Shown: positions 1 to 8,096, numbered from the stretch's first letter. The stretch: 21,916 nucleotides of DNA from UBA2239 sp050177075 (GCA_050177075.1 JBFXHL010000036.1:1-21916), one strand, 5' to 3'. Notes: generated from the letters alone by a model not told the origin. Program-made: numbers and translations.

Positions 1-43
1 TGGCGGCCTGGGCGCTGCCGAGGGCGAAGCGGCGGCGGAGTAA
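1..43 (+). CDS. rplY: 3' end of a gene, probably ribosomal protein L25 (partial)
   Basis: Only the last 13 codons are visible, from position 2 to the TAA at 41-43. They encode a Gly/Ala/Glu-rich tail (GGLGAAEGEAAAE). The long CTC form of ribosomal protein L25, which binds 5S rRNA, often ends in such an Ala/Glu-rich tail, and rplY directly precedes pth in most betaproteobacteria. A strong terminator follows 20 bases after the stop. The identification therefore rests on tail composition and on the neighbour pth, not on any domain. Another protein with a low-complexity C-terminus cannot be excluded. Confidence 0.6.
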   Translation, partial: GGLGAAEGEAAAE

Positions 44-63
44 TCAGCCCGCTTTCCGGCAAC

Positions 64-96
64 GGCCCGTCGCTCCGGCGACGGGCCTTGTTTTTT
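64..96 (+). terminator. Rho-independent terminator after the rplY-like gene
   Basis: A perfect 10-bp stem (64-73 with 78-87) closes a TCCG tetraloop flanked by C and G. This is the very stable UNCG class of loop. The tract TTGTTTTTT (88-96) follows at once. It lies between the upstream stop codon and the pth start, so pth probably depends on its own promoter or on read-through. Confidence 0.93.
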
Positions 97-107
97 GAGC
101 TGCAGCG

Positions 108-695
108 ATGGATAGCATGGACAACGGCATCCGCCTCATCGTCGGCCTGGGTAATCCCGGCAAGGAATACGAAGCGACACGCCACAACGCCGGTTTCTGG
201 CTGGTGGAGAGGCTGGCGGCCGACGGCCATGCCACCTTCCGCGCCGAAGCCAAGTTTCACGGCCTGGCGGCGAAGATTTCCCTGGAGCGCCAGGAGGTGT
301 GGCTCCTCAAGCCTCAGACCTACATGAACGCCAGCGGGCGTTCGGTGGCGGCCCTGGCGGCTTTCTACAAAATCGAGCCGGCTGAAATCCTGGTGGTCCA
401 CGACGAGCTGGATTTGCCCCCCGGGGCGGCCAAGCTGAAAAAAGGCGGCGGCCATGCGGGCCACAACGGCCTGCGGGATATCGCCGCGGCGCTCAAGACG
501 CCGGATTTCTGGCGTCTGCGTCTGGGCATCGGCCATCCCGGCGACCGGGCGCGGGTGGCGGACTTCGTGCTCCACCCGCCGCGCAAGGAAGAGGCCGAGG
601 CCATCGGCGACGCCCTGGAACAGTCGCTGACCGTCGTGGCCTCCCTGGCGCGGGGGGATTTCGCCGGCGCCATGCGCCGGCTGCATACCAAGTAA
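108..695 (+). CDS. pth: Peptidyl-tRNA hydrolase
   Basis: Cytosolic enzyme that cleaves peptidyl-tRNAs released by stalled ribosomes and so recycles tRNA. The product has 195 residues, the usual length of bacterial Pth. The N-terminal signature GLGNPGKEYEATRHNAGF places Asn16 and His26 where E. coli has Asn10 and the catalytic His20. Further family residues are Met73-Asn74 (TYMNASG), His98-Asp99 (VVHDELDLP) and Asn120 in the segment GGGHAGHNGLRDI. A second in-frame ATG at 117 (residue 4) could be the true start, because no clear ribosome-binding site favours either one. The gene sits just after the rplY-like terminator, the standard rplY-pth order. It ends 20 bases before the stop of a convergent antiporter gene. 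Confidence 0.97.
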   Translation: MDSMDNGIRLIVGLGNPGKEYEATRHNAGFWLVERLAADGHATFRAEAKFHGLAAKISLERQEVWLLKPQTYMNASGRSVAALAAFYKIEPAEILVVHDELDLPPGAAKLKKGGGHAGHNGLRDIAAALKTPDFWRLRLGIGHPGDRARVADFVLHPPRKEEAEAIGDALEQSLTVVASLARGDFAGAMRRLHTK

Positions 696-698
696 GGG

Positions 699-719
699 GT
701 AGCGGGGCGCGCTCGCTAC
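699..719. terminator. Hairpin between convergent pth and antiporter genes
   Basis: GTAGCG (699-704) pairs with CGCTAC (714-719), extended inward by a G-T and a G-C pair. The hairpin fills the gap between two convergent genes and includes the antiporter stop codon. Neither side has a run of T, so a role in termination on either strand is only an inference. Confidence 0.3.
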
Positions 720-2275
720 AGATGGGCTTCCTGGTAGTCCAGGATTTCCTCGATGTGGTGCATGACTTCATCGCTGATTTCGTTGTTCCGCCACAGCCGG
801 ATCAGCTCCTTGCGTTCCGCCGCGATGGCGGCGTGGCGCAGGCGCATGACCAGGGCGGCCTTGGGGCTGAGCTCCAGGCCTTCGGGGGCGGCGAGCGAGA
901 GCCGGTCGGTGATCTCCGACCGCAGCTGATCCGCCCATTCGTCGGGGGCGTTCTCGGCCTTCACGATGTCGTCGATGGCCTTGATCGCGGCGGTTCCCAT
1001 CGCGGCTCTCACCCGTTGCTGCTCCCGCTGCATGCTCCAGTCGGCGCCCACCTTCAGCTTTCGAATAAACGAAGGCAGCGTTAATCCTTGGCCCACCAGG
1101 GTCACGGCAATCACGAAAAACGTCAGGAACACGATCAGGTCGCGGTAGGGAAAGGGCTCGCCATTGGGAAGGGCGAGAGGCAGCGCGAAGGCGGCGGCGA
1201 GGGACACGATGCCGCGCATGCCGCACCAGCTGATGATGAACAGTTCCGGATTGCGCGGCGGGGGTTCCCGGTCCCGCAGGCGCCTGCTCACCATGCGCGG
1301 CAGGTGGCTGGCGGGATAAATCCAGGCGAAGCGGACGGCGACCGCGACGACGCTGATGAATATCCCCAAGCCCGCCAGTTCGGTGAGCGAGTATTGGGTC
1401 AATTTTTCCATGGCGTCTGACATCTGGATACCGATCAGCATGAAAATCAGACTGTTGAGGATGAAGGTCAGGATGTTCCAGACGGAGCGGGCGATGATGC
1501 GCATTTCGGCCGATACGATTTCCGGCGCGTAGCGTCCCCGCACCAGGCCGGCGGCCACCACCGCGAGCACCCCGGAAACGTGCACGGATTCGGCGGCGAT
1601 GTAGGTCACGTAGGGAATGGTGAGCGTGGTGAGGACCTCGATGAACGGATCTTTCAGCCGGCGGTGAATGGCGATGAAGACGAAGGCGAGGAGGATGCCG
1701 ATGGCCAGCCCGCCGGCGGAGACGCCGACGAACTGGAGGCTGGCGTCGGCAAGGGAAAAGGTGCCGGTCAGCACCGCGGCGATGGCGAACTTGTACAGCA
1801 CCAGTCCAGACGCATCGTTGACCAGGCTCTCCCCTTCCAGCACCGTGACGATGCGCCGCGGGATGTTTAGCCGCGACAGGATGGCGGTCGCGGCCACGGC
1901 GTCGGGGGGCGAGACGATGGCGCCGAGGACGAAGGCGATGGCCCAGGGAACGCCGGGGACCGCCAGCTTAAGCGCCGCGCCGACGGTGAGAGTGGTGACG
2001 ACGACCAGGCCGATGGCGAGCAGGCCGATGGGGCGAATGTTGGCCTTGAAATCGGTCCAGGACGTGAGCAGGGCCGCCTGGTAGAGAATGGGGGGCAGTA
2101 CCAGGATGAGAATCAGCTGGGGGTCGAAGGGGAACTGGGGCAGTTTCGGGATGAACCCCAGCGCCGCGCCGCCCACGACCAGGGCGATGGGGTAGGGAAA
2201 CTTGAAGTGACGGGCGACCCACCCCAGCGCCACGGCGCACAAGAGCAACATCAGAACGAGTTCGAGTAAGAGCAT
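716..2275 (-). CDS. CPA1-family Na+/H+ antiporter
   Basis: Predicted inner-membrane antiporter of 519 residues that exchanges cytosolic Na+ (or K+) for protons. About a dozen hydrophobic segments occupy residues 1-400, followed by a hydrophilic cytosolic tail of roughly 120 residues, the architecture of bacterial NhaP/YjcE-type CPA1 proteins. Two family motifs are clear: SPPDAVAATAIL around residue 125 and EGESLVNDASGLV around 147-159, which holds the Asn-Asp pair typical of electroneutral CPA1 exchangers. The start has no recognisable Shine-Dalgarno sequence; the upstream 25 bases are AT-rich. Met9 is a possible alternative start. The gene lies antiparallel between pth and ychF, which are often adjacent in related bacteria, so it looks like a local insertion. 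Ion specificity cannot be read from the sequence. Confidence 0.9.
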   Translation of the reverse strand: MLLLELVLMLLLCAVALGWVARHFKFPYPIALVVGGAALGFIPKLPQFPFDPQLILILVLPPILYQAALLTSWTDFKANIRPIGLLAIGLVVVTTLTVGAALKLAVPGVPWAIAFVLGAIVSPPDAVAATAILSRLNIPRRIVTVLEGESLVNDASGLVLYKFAIAAVLTGTFSLADASLQFVGVSAGGLAIGILLAFVFIAIHRRLKDPFIEVLTTLTIPYVTYIAAESVHVSGVLAVVAAGLVRGRYAPEIVSAEMRIIARSVWNILTFILNSLIFMLIGIQMSDAMEKLTQYSLTELAGLGIFISVVAVAVRFAWIYPASHLPRMVSRRLRDREPPPRNPELFIISWCGMRGIVSLAAAFALPLALPNGEPFPYRDLIVFLTFFVIAVTLVGQGLTLPSFIRKLKVGADWSMQREQQRVRAAMGTAAIKAIDDIVKAENAPDEWADQLRSEITDRLSLAAPEGLELSPKAALVMRLRHAAIAAERKELIRLWRNNEISDEVMHHIEEILDYQEAHL

Positions 2276-2579
2276 ATTTTTATTTGGTTATTTGTTGTTT
2301 GGTCGGCTGGCGGAGGCAATTCCCATGTCGCCTGTCGGGTCAAGCCAGTATATAAAAACGGAGGGGGACAGGAAACGGTTTGCGAAAGGAATCCTCCCGA
2401 GAGGGGTATAATCGCCGTTTTTAAGACAAAACGGATCCAGGATTTGGCGAACGCTTTCAGCGGATTGCAGTTTTGCAGCCCGCCAAGGCTTTTGCCGTCG
2501 GTGTCCCCGGCTTGAGTCCAGCATGTCCACGATGTCCGTCTTGGGCTCGATGGCGCGTAATTGTTAAGGAATTTCGGTT
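2276..2579 (+). promoter_or_regulatory. Divergent antiporter/ychF intergenic region with ychF promoter
   Basis: This 304-base gap holds no convincing gene. A perfect -10 hexamer TATAAT lies at 2407-2412 (plus strand), but no good -35 sits at the right distance (TTGCGA at 2380 is 21 bases away). Just downstream, CCGTTTT (2415-2421) and AAAACGG (2428-2434) form an inverted repeat overlapping the predicted transcription start near 2419. That start would give ychF an untranslated leader of about 160 bases. TATATA at 2349-2354 is symmetrical and could serve as a -10 for the antiporter on the minus strand. The ychF ribosome-binding site AAGGA is at 2566-2570. I recognise no riboswitch. Confidence 0.5.
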
Positions 2580-3668
<1,089 letters not shown>

Positions 3669-3699
3669 CGACTTGCGCGGCCACGGGGCGCCGCCGCAC

Positions 3700-3728
3700 T
3701 TGACAAAAATCCGGTGACGCCCCAAAAT
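3700..3728 (+). promoter_or_regulatory. Sigma-70 type promoter of the tRNA gene
   Basis: A perfect -35 TTGACA (3700-3705) is followed after exactly 17 bases by CAAAAT (3723-3728, 4 of 6 matches to TATAAT). The next bases are CGCATCCC, a GC-rich discriminator of the kind found at stringently controlled stable-RNA promoters. Transcription would begin near 3735, about 12 bases before the mature tRNA. Confidence 0.75.
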
Positions 3729-3746
3729 CGCATCCCTTCTGAACAG

Positions 3747-3823
3747 GGTGATATAGCTCAGTTGGTTAGAGCACAGCACTCATAATGCTGGGGTCGGTGG
3801 TTCAAGTCCACCTATCACCACCA
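3747..3823 (+). tRNA. tRNA-Met (CAU), elongator type
   Basis: A complete 77-base cloverleaf with the 3' CCA encoded. The acceptor GGTGATA pairs perfectly with TATCACC. The D arm is GCTC-AGTTGGTTA-GAGC. The anticodon stem CAGCA/TGCTG closes the loop CTCATAA with anticodon CAT at 3781-3783. The T arm is GGTGG-TTCAAGT-CCACC. The stretch running from GAGCAC through the anticodon arm to GGGGTC follows the pattern of E. coli elongator tRNA-Met. An initiator is ruled out because the first base pair G-C is intact. A tRNA-Ile2 with lysidine-modified CAU is the main alternative, because identity elements alone are not decisive. Confidence 0.9.
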
Positions 3824-3829
3824 GATACC

Positions 3830-3854
3830 CTTGGCGTGGCGGTGCCGCGCCAAG
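3830..3854 (+). terminator. Strong hairpin directly after the tRNA
   Basis: CTTGGCG (3830-3836) pairs with CGCCAAG (3848-3854). The stem continues inward through a T-G pair and GGC/GCC to a GGT loop, giving 11 pairs. It starts 6 bases after the tRNA CCA end. The tail TCTTCCC lacks a run of T, so it may be a weak terminator or a processing and stability element rather than a full stop. Confidence 0.4.
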
Positions 3855-3871
3855 TCTTCCCTGGTCCGGTT

Positions 3872-4192
3872 ATGCGACTTATTCGTTCCCTCCTGTTTCT
3901 CCTGGCTGCCTCCCTTTCCCTGCCGTCCGTGGCCGGGCGGATTCTGCCGTCGAACGCGCTTCTCGGGGAACTGAAAAGCAACGATTATCCCGCTCTCGCC
4001 ATCGGCGACCAGGTCTACCATGCCGCGCCGGGATTGCGCATCTACGACCGCAACAATCTGATGATCCTGCCCGTGGCCCTCCAGGCTGGCGGTTACGTGC
4101 TGTACAAGCTGGATTTGCAGGGCAACCTGGCCCAGTTGTGGCTGCTCAACCCGGAGGAGGAGGCCGCCGCCCGGCAGGCCGCGAGTCAGTAA
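3872..4192 (+). CDS. Small exported hypothetical protein
   Basis: Protein of 106 residues that I cannot assign to a named family. Residues 1-21 form a classical signal peptide: Arg in the n-region, a Leu/Ala-rich core (LLFLLAASLSL) and a likely cleavage site around PSVA-GR, so the mature part of about 85 residues should be periplasmic. The mature region has short alternating hydrophobic segments (ALAIGDQVYHAAPGLRIYD, YVLYKLDLQGNLAQLWLLN) that suggest a small beta-rich fold, and it ends in a charged Glu/Ala tail. The frame stays open upstream into the tRNA, but the ATG at 3872 is the sensible start because it lies beyond the tRNA and opens the signal peptide. Its TAA is one base before the miaB GTG, so the two are probably cotranscribed and translationally coupled. 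Confidence 0.75.
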   Translation: MRLIRSLLFLLAASLSLPSVAGRILPSNALLGELKSNDYPALAIGDQVYHAAPGLRIYDRNNLMILPVALQAGGYVLYKLDLQGNLAQLWLLNPEEEAAARQAASQ

Positions 4193-4193
4193 C

Positions 4194-5528
4194 GTGGCGC
4201 CCAAAGTCTTCATCAAAACCTTCGGCTGCCAGATGAACGAGTACGACTCGGCCAAGATGGCCGACGTACTCGCTGCGGCGGAGGGCATGGAAGCCACCGA
4301 CAAGGCCGAAGAGGCCGACGTCATTCTCCTCAACACCTGTTCCGTGCGGGAAAAGGCCCAGGAGAAGGTGTTCAGCGAGCTGGGGCGGATCAAACAGCTC
4401 AAGCGCGACAACCCCAAGCTGCTCATCGGCGTCGGCGGCTGCGTGGCGAGCCAGGAGGGCGACGCCATCATCGCCCGCGCCCCTTACGTGGACATGGTGT
4501 TCGGCCCCCAGACCCTGCATCGCCTGCCGGAGCTGGTGCGGGCCCGCCGCGCCTCCGGCCGCGCCCAGGTGGACGTCTCCTTCCCCGAGATCGAAAAATT
4601 CGACCATCTGCCCGAAGCCAAGGTGGAAGGCGCCAGCGCCTTCGTTTCGGTGATGGAAGGATGCAGCAAGTACTGCACCTACTGCATCGTGCCCTATACC
4701 CGGGGCGCCGAGGTGTCCCGCCCCTTCGACGACGTTATCGCCGAAGCGGTGCAGCTGGCGGAAAAAGGGGTGAGGGAAATCACCCTCCTGGGCCAGAACG
4801 TCAACGCCTACCGGGGCGAGATGCACGACGGCGGCAGCGCCGACTTGGCCCTGCTGCTGCATTACTTGGCCGAGGTGCCGGGCATCGAGCGCCTGCGCTT
4901 CACCACCTCCCATCCCATGGAGTTCGGCCAGAGCCTGATCGACGCCTACGCCACGATTCCCAAGTTGTGCAACCACCTGCACCTGCCGGTGCAGTCCGGA
5001 TCGGACCGCATCCTCGCCGCCATGCGCCGGGGCTATACCACCCTGGAATACAAGTCCATCATCCGTAAACTGCGCAAGGTCAGGCCGGACATTTCCGTAG
5101 CCTCCGATTTCATCGTCGGCTTCCCCGGCGAGACCGAGGCCGACTTCGAGGCCACCCTCAAGCTGGTGGAAGAGGTGAACTTCGACGCCAGCTTCAGCTT
5201 CATCTTCAGTCCCCGCCCCGGCACTCCGGCGGCGGAACTGGACAACGACGTCACCCCCGAAGTCGCCAAGAATCGCCTGGATCGCCTCCAGACCCAGCTC
5301 CAGAGCCAGGCGGAAGCCATCAGCGCCACCATGGTGGGCACGGTGCAGCGGGTGCTGGTGGAGGGGGTGTCGAAAAAGGATGCCCGGGAGCTTGCCGGCC
5401 GCACCGACAACAACCGGGTGGTGAACTTCGCCGGCAACCCGCGCCTTATCGGCACCCTGGTGGACGTCACCATTACCGCCGCGCTGCCCCATAGTCTGCG
5501 GGGAGAAATCGTGGTGCGCGAATCATGA
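4194..5528 (+). CDS. miaB: tRNA-2-methylthio-N6-dimethylallyladenosine synthase
   Basis: Radical-SAM methylthiotransferase that adds the 2-methylthio group to i6A37 of tRNAs reading codons that begin with U. The 444-residue length is typical. The N-terminal UPF0004 domain carries Cys12 (TFGCQMNEYDS), Cys49 (NTCSVREKA) and Cys83 (GGCVA), which bind the auxiliary 4Fe-4S cluster. The radical-SAM motif CxxxCxxC is Cys157-Cys161-Cys164 (CSKYCTYC). A TRAM domain occupies roughly residues 375-440. The GTG start at 4194 gives exactly the conserved N-terminus; no Shine-Dalgarno sequence is adjacent, which fits coupling to the upstream gene ending at 4192. The stop overlaps the phoH start as ATGA. Confidence 0.97.
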   Translation: MAPKVFIKTFGCQMNEYDSAKMADVLAAAEGMEATDKAEEADVILLNTCSVREKAQEKVFSELGRIKQLKRDNPKLLIGVGGCVASQEGDAIIARAPYVDMVFGPQTLHRLPELVRARRASGRAQVDVSFPEIEKFDHLPEAKVEGASAFVSVMEGCSKYCTYCIVPYTRGAEVSRPFDDVIAEAVQLAEKGVREITLLGQNVNAYRGEMHDGGSADLALLLHYLAEVPGIERLRFTTSHPMEFGQSLIDAYATIPKLCNHLHLPVQSGSDRILAAMRRGYTTLEYKSIIRKLRKVRPDISVASDFIVGFPGETEADFEATLKLVEEVNFDASFSFIFSPRPGTPAAELDNDVTPEVAKNRLDRLQTQLQSQAEAISATMVGTVQRVLVEGVSKKDARELAGRTDNNRVVNFAGNPRLIGTLVDVTITAALPHSLRGEIVVRES

Positions 5529-6487
5529 CCGGCGAGCCCATCGACGTCGATTTCCAGCCCGTGGACAACGTCCGCCTCGCCAACCTGTGCGGGGTGCTGG
5601 ACGAAAACCTGCGCCAGATCGAAACCGCCCTGGACGTGACCATCACCCGCCGCGGGGAGCGCTTTAGCATCCACGGCGATACCGAGCGCAGCCGTCTGGC
5701 GGTGGCGGCCCTGGAAAAGTTCTATCCCCGCGCCAAGCAACCTCTCACCGTGGATGAAATCCAGCTCGGCCTGATCGAATTGACCCAGGGGGAACCCGAA
5801 GCGCGGGAGGGCGGCGCCGTTCCGGTCCTGATGACCCGCCGTTCCGACCTGCATGGCCGCACGCCGCGCCAGAACGATTACCTGCGCCAGATTCAGGACC
5901 ACGACATCACCTTCGGCATCGGCCCCGCCGGCACCGGCAAGACCTACCTTGCCGTGGCCAGCGCCGTGGACGCCCTGGAGCGGGACCTGGTGAAGCGCCT
6001 GGTGCTGGTGCGCCCGGCGGTGGAAGCCGGCGAGCGCCTCGGCTTCCTCCCCGGCGACCTGGCCCAGAAGGTGGACCCCTACCTGCGGCCCCTCTACGAC
6101 GCCCTCTACGACCTGATGGGCTTCGACAAGGTGGGCAAGCTGTTCGAGCGTGGCACCATCGAAATCGCCCCTCTGGCCTACATGCGCGGCCGTACCCTGA
6201 ACCACGCCTTCATCATTCTCGACGAGGCCCAGAACACCACGCCGGAGCAGATGAAGATGTTCCTCACCCGCATCGGTTTCGGCGCCAAGGCGGTGGTCAC
6301 CGGCGACGTGACTCAGATCGATCTCACCCGTGGCCAGAAGAGCGGCCTGGTGGAGGCTCAGGAGGTGTTGAAGACGGTGCGGGGCATCGGTTTCACCCAT
6401 TTTCAGTCCGAGGACGTGGTGCGCCATCCCCTGGTGGCCCGCATCATCAACGCCTACGACCAGCATGCCAAAAACGCCGGCGCCTAA
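5525..6487 (+). CDS. ybeZ: PhoH-like ATPase YbeZ
   Basis: Cytosolic P-loop ATPase of the PhoH family, 320 residues. It is thought to act with the endoribonuclease YbeY in ribosome or RNA quality control. Residues 1-110 form the small N-terminal domain. The Walker A motif GPAGTGKT is at 133-140 and the Walker B segment ILDEAQNTTPEQ starts near residue 231, followed by the conserved VTGDVTQIDL. Its start codon overlaps the miaB stop (ATGA, 5525-5528). Its own end overlaps ybeY by 23 bases, so the three genes must be translated from one mRNA. The order miaB-ybeZ-ybeY-ybeX is a widely conserved proteobacterial operon. Confidence 0.95.
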   Translation: MTGEPIDVDFQPVDNVRLANLCGVLDENLRQIETALDVTITRRGERFSIHGDTERSRLAVAALEKFYPRAKQPLTVDEIQLGLIELTQGEPEAREGGAVPVLMTRRSDLHGRTPRQNDYLRQIQDHDITFGIGPAGTGKTYLAVASAVDALERDLVKRLVLVRPAVEAGERLGFLPGDLAQKVDPYLRPLYDALYDLMGFDKVGKLFERGTIEIAPLAYMRGRTLNHAFIILDEAQNTTPEQMKMFLTRIGFGAKAVVTGDVTQIDLTRGQKSGLVEAQEVLKTVRGIGFTHFQSEDVVRHPLVARIINAYDQHAKNAGA

Positions 6488-6929
6488 ACTGACCCTGTCG
6501 GTCCAGTACGCGGAGAAGCCGGAAGGGGCGCCGACCCGGCCCCAGTTCCGCCGCTGGGCCAAGGCTGCCCTGGAACAGGACGCCGAAGTGGCGATCCGCA
6601 TCGTCGGCGCCGAGGAAGGGCAGGAGTTGAACCGGGACTACCGGGGCAAGGATTACCCCACCAACGTGCTGACTTTCGTCTACGACGATTTGCCCCCGGA
6701 GGCCGGCCTGATGGGCGACCTGGTGCTGTGCGCACCGGTGGTGGAGCGGGAGGCGGCGGAGCAGGGTATATCCCTCGAAGCCCACTACGCCCATCTGACC
6801 GTCCACGGCGTGCTGCACCTCCAGGGCTACGACCACGAGGATGACGCCGAAGCGCAAATCATGGAGAATCGGGAAAGCCAAATTGTCATCCAGCTGGGTT
6901 ACGCTGATCCCTACGGCGCCGAAAAGTGA
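6465..6929 (+). CDS. ybeY: Endoribonuclease YbeY (16S rRNA maturation)
   Basis: Zinc-dependent single-strand endoribonuclease that takes part in maturing the 16S rRNA 3' end and in 70S ribosome quality control. The product has 154 residues. The signature HGVLHLQGYDH supplies the three zinc ligands His114, His118 and His124, with the expected downstream helix (EDDAEAQIMENRE). The segment NRDYRGKDYPTNVLTF around residues 56-71 is also characteristic. The start at 6465 lies inside ybeZ; the first residues (MPKTPAPKLTLSVQY) lead straight into the usual first strand. A stable hairpin and 67 bases separate it from corC. Confidence 0.95.
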   Translation: MPKTPAPKLTLSVQYAEKPEGAPTRPQFRRWAKAALEQDAEVAIRIVGAEEGQELNRDYRGKDYPTNVLTFVYDDLPPEAGLMGDLVLCAPVVEREAAEQGISLEAHYAHLTVHGVLHLQGYDHEDDAEAQIMENRESQIVIQLGYADPYGAEK

Positions 6930-6934
6930 TGGGT

Positions 6935-6968
6935 AACGGATGCGGGCTGGCCTGAGCCCCCATCCGTT
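6935..6968 (+). promoter_or_regulatory. Intercistronic hairpin between ybeY and corC
   Basis: AACGGATG (6935-6942) pairs with CATCCGTT (6961-6968). Inside, after a single C-C mismatch, GGGCT (6944-6948) pairs with AGCCC (6955-6959) around the loop GGCCTG. Thirteen pairs make this one of the strongest structures in the window. The following TTTCTCATT is too poor in T for a standard terminator. It may be a leaky terminator or a processing site that lets corC be expressed differently from ybeY. Confidence 0.5.
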
Positions 6969-6996
6969 TCTCATTACTTGGAGTATCCCAAGCCTT

Positions 6997-7824
6997 ATGG
7001 ACGACCCTGCGAAACCGGGCTGGTTCGAGCGCCTCAGCGCCTTGCTGCTGCGTGAACCGGAGGACCGGGACCAACTGGTGGACCTGCTGCATTCGGCCTA
7101 CCAGCGCAACCTGCTGGACGGCGACGCCCTTTCCATGATCGAGGGGGTGCTGACCGTCTCCGAAATGCAGGTGCGGGACGTGATGATTCCCCGCGCCCAG
7201 ATGGATGTCATCGACATCGCTGACTCTCCCGACACCTTCATTCCCTTCGTCATCGAGACCGCCCACTCCCGCTTCCCCGTGTTCGAGGACAGCAAGGACA
7301 ACGTGATCGGCATCCTGCTGGCCAAGGACCTGCTGCGCTACTACGCCGGCGAGGAGTTCGACGTGCGGGACATGCTGCGGCCGGCGGTGTTCATCCCCGA
7401 ATCCAAGCGCCTAAACGTCCTGCTGCGGGAGTTCCGCAGCAATCGCAACCACATGGCCATCGTGGTGGACGAATACGGCGGCGTGGCCGGCCTGATCACC
7501 ATCGAGGACGTGCTGGAGCAGATCGTCGGCGAAATCGAGGATGAATACGATTTCGACGAGGCTGGCGACAACATCATCCGCGACCGTCAGGGGCGCTTCC
7601 GGGTCAAGGCTCTGACGGAGATCGCCGATTTCAACGAGGTGATGGGCAGCGAGTTTTCCGACGAGGATTACGACACCGTGGGCGGCCTCGTGGTGAACCG
7701 CTTCGGTCATTTGCCCAAGCGGGGTGAGCAGATCAGCTTCGATGGCCTGAAGTTCACCGTCCTGCGTGCCGATAGCCGCCGTCTCCATACGCTGCTGGTG
7801 GAAAAGGTGGCGGTGGAGGAATAA
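6997..7824 (+). CDS. ybeX: CBS-domain protein CorC/YbeX
   Basis: Cytosolic CBS-pair protein linked to magnesium/cobalt efflux and, more recently, to ribosome homeostasis. From the ATG at 6997 it has 275 residues. Order: a short acidic N-terminal helix (MDDPAKPGWFERLSALLLREPED), a CBS pair at about residues 60-185 (SEMQVRDVMIPRAQMDVI; NHMAIVVDEYGGVAGLITIED) and a C-terminal CorC/HlyC transporter-associated domain at about 195-275. No membrane segments are seen, so it is the soluble CorC type. The frame also has an ATG at 6940, but that extension is encoded by the intercistronic hairpin and is not family-like. GGAG (6980-6983) lies 13 bases before the chosen start, which is rather far. lnt, the usual next gene, is absent here. 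Confidence 0.92.
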   Translation: MDDPAKPGWFERLSALLLREPEDRDQLVDLLHSAYQRNLLDGDALSMIEGVLTVSEMQVRDVMIPRAQMDVIDIADSPDTFIPFVIETAHSRFPVFEDSKDNVIGILLAKDLLRYYAGEEFDVRDMLRPAVFIPESKRLNVLLREFRSNRNHMAIVVDEYGGVAGLITIEDVLEQIVGEIEDEYDFDEAGDNIIRDRQGRFRVKALTEIADFNEVMGSEFSDEDYDTVGGLVVNRFGHLPKRGEQISFDGLKFTVLRADSRRLHTLLVEKVAVEE

Positions 7825-7849
7825 GGAAACGTCCCGGGGATGGGCAGGG

Positions 7850-7895
7850 TCTGGAGTAAGTCCAGATTATGATAAAATTATAAAATTCTTATTTT
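7850..7895 (+). promoter_or_regulatory. AT-rich island, probable promoter region
   Basis: The stretch 7866-7895 is conspicuously AT-rich in otherwise GC-rich DNA and contains TATGAT (7868-7873) and TATAAAAT (7879-7886), either of which could be a -10 element. No convincing -35 is present. A short inverted repeat TCTGGA/TCCAGA (7850-7855 and 7861-7866) sits at the upstream edge. It most likely drives the small open frame at 7911 and possibly chaA. Confidence 0.45.
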
Positions 7896-7910
7896 GTTCC
7901 CTGCAAACCC

Positions 7911-8096
7911 ATGGACTTCCACGACTCCGCCAGCCACCATCGACAATTGACGCTGAAGATCGTCTGCATGCTCTGGCGGCGGGGCCTCGCTGTCGAGGAG
8001 ATCAGCCCCACCATTCTGGAAAAGGCCTTCGGGCCCGATTGGCGGGCCACCACCAGCTTCCGCTGCCCCGACGGACGGAACGCAGAGGCCATCTGA
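7911..8096 (+). CDS. Possible small protein, unknown function
   Basis: Open frame of 61 residues that I do not recognise. In favour of a real gene: it starts just after an AT-rich promoter-like island, it fills a gap between two same-strand genes, and roughly 80 percent of its codons end in G or C, as in the neighbours. Against: no Shine-Dalgarno sequence precedes the ATG and no motif is evident. The protein begins with a His/Asp-rich segment, has a central amphipathic stretch (LKIVCMLWRRGLAVEEI), contains two cysteines and ends DGRNAEAI. It has no signal peptide or membrane helix. It could instead be an untranslated leader for chaA. Confidence 0.42.
   Translation: MDFHDSASHHRQLTLKIVCMLWRRGLAVEEISPTILEKAFGPDWRATTSFRCPDGRNAEAI

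Noticed and set aside
2288..2530. An 80-codon minus-strand frame in the ychF upstream region
   Set aside because: No ribosome-binding site or family resemblance, and it runs across the ychF promoter.
3747..3823. Initiator tRNA-Met
   Set aside because: The acceptor stem begins with an intact G-C pair and the anticodon stem lacks the three consecutive G-C pairs of bacterial initiators.
4146..6601. Long minus-strand open frames (448 and 522 codons) opposite miaB, ybeZ and ybeY
   Set aside because: Composition rich in His, Gly, Gln and Val with no recognisable domain; the plus strand encodes a well-supported operon.
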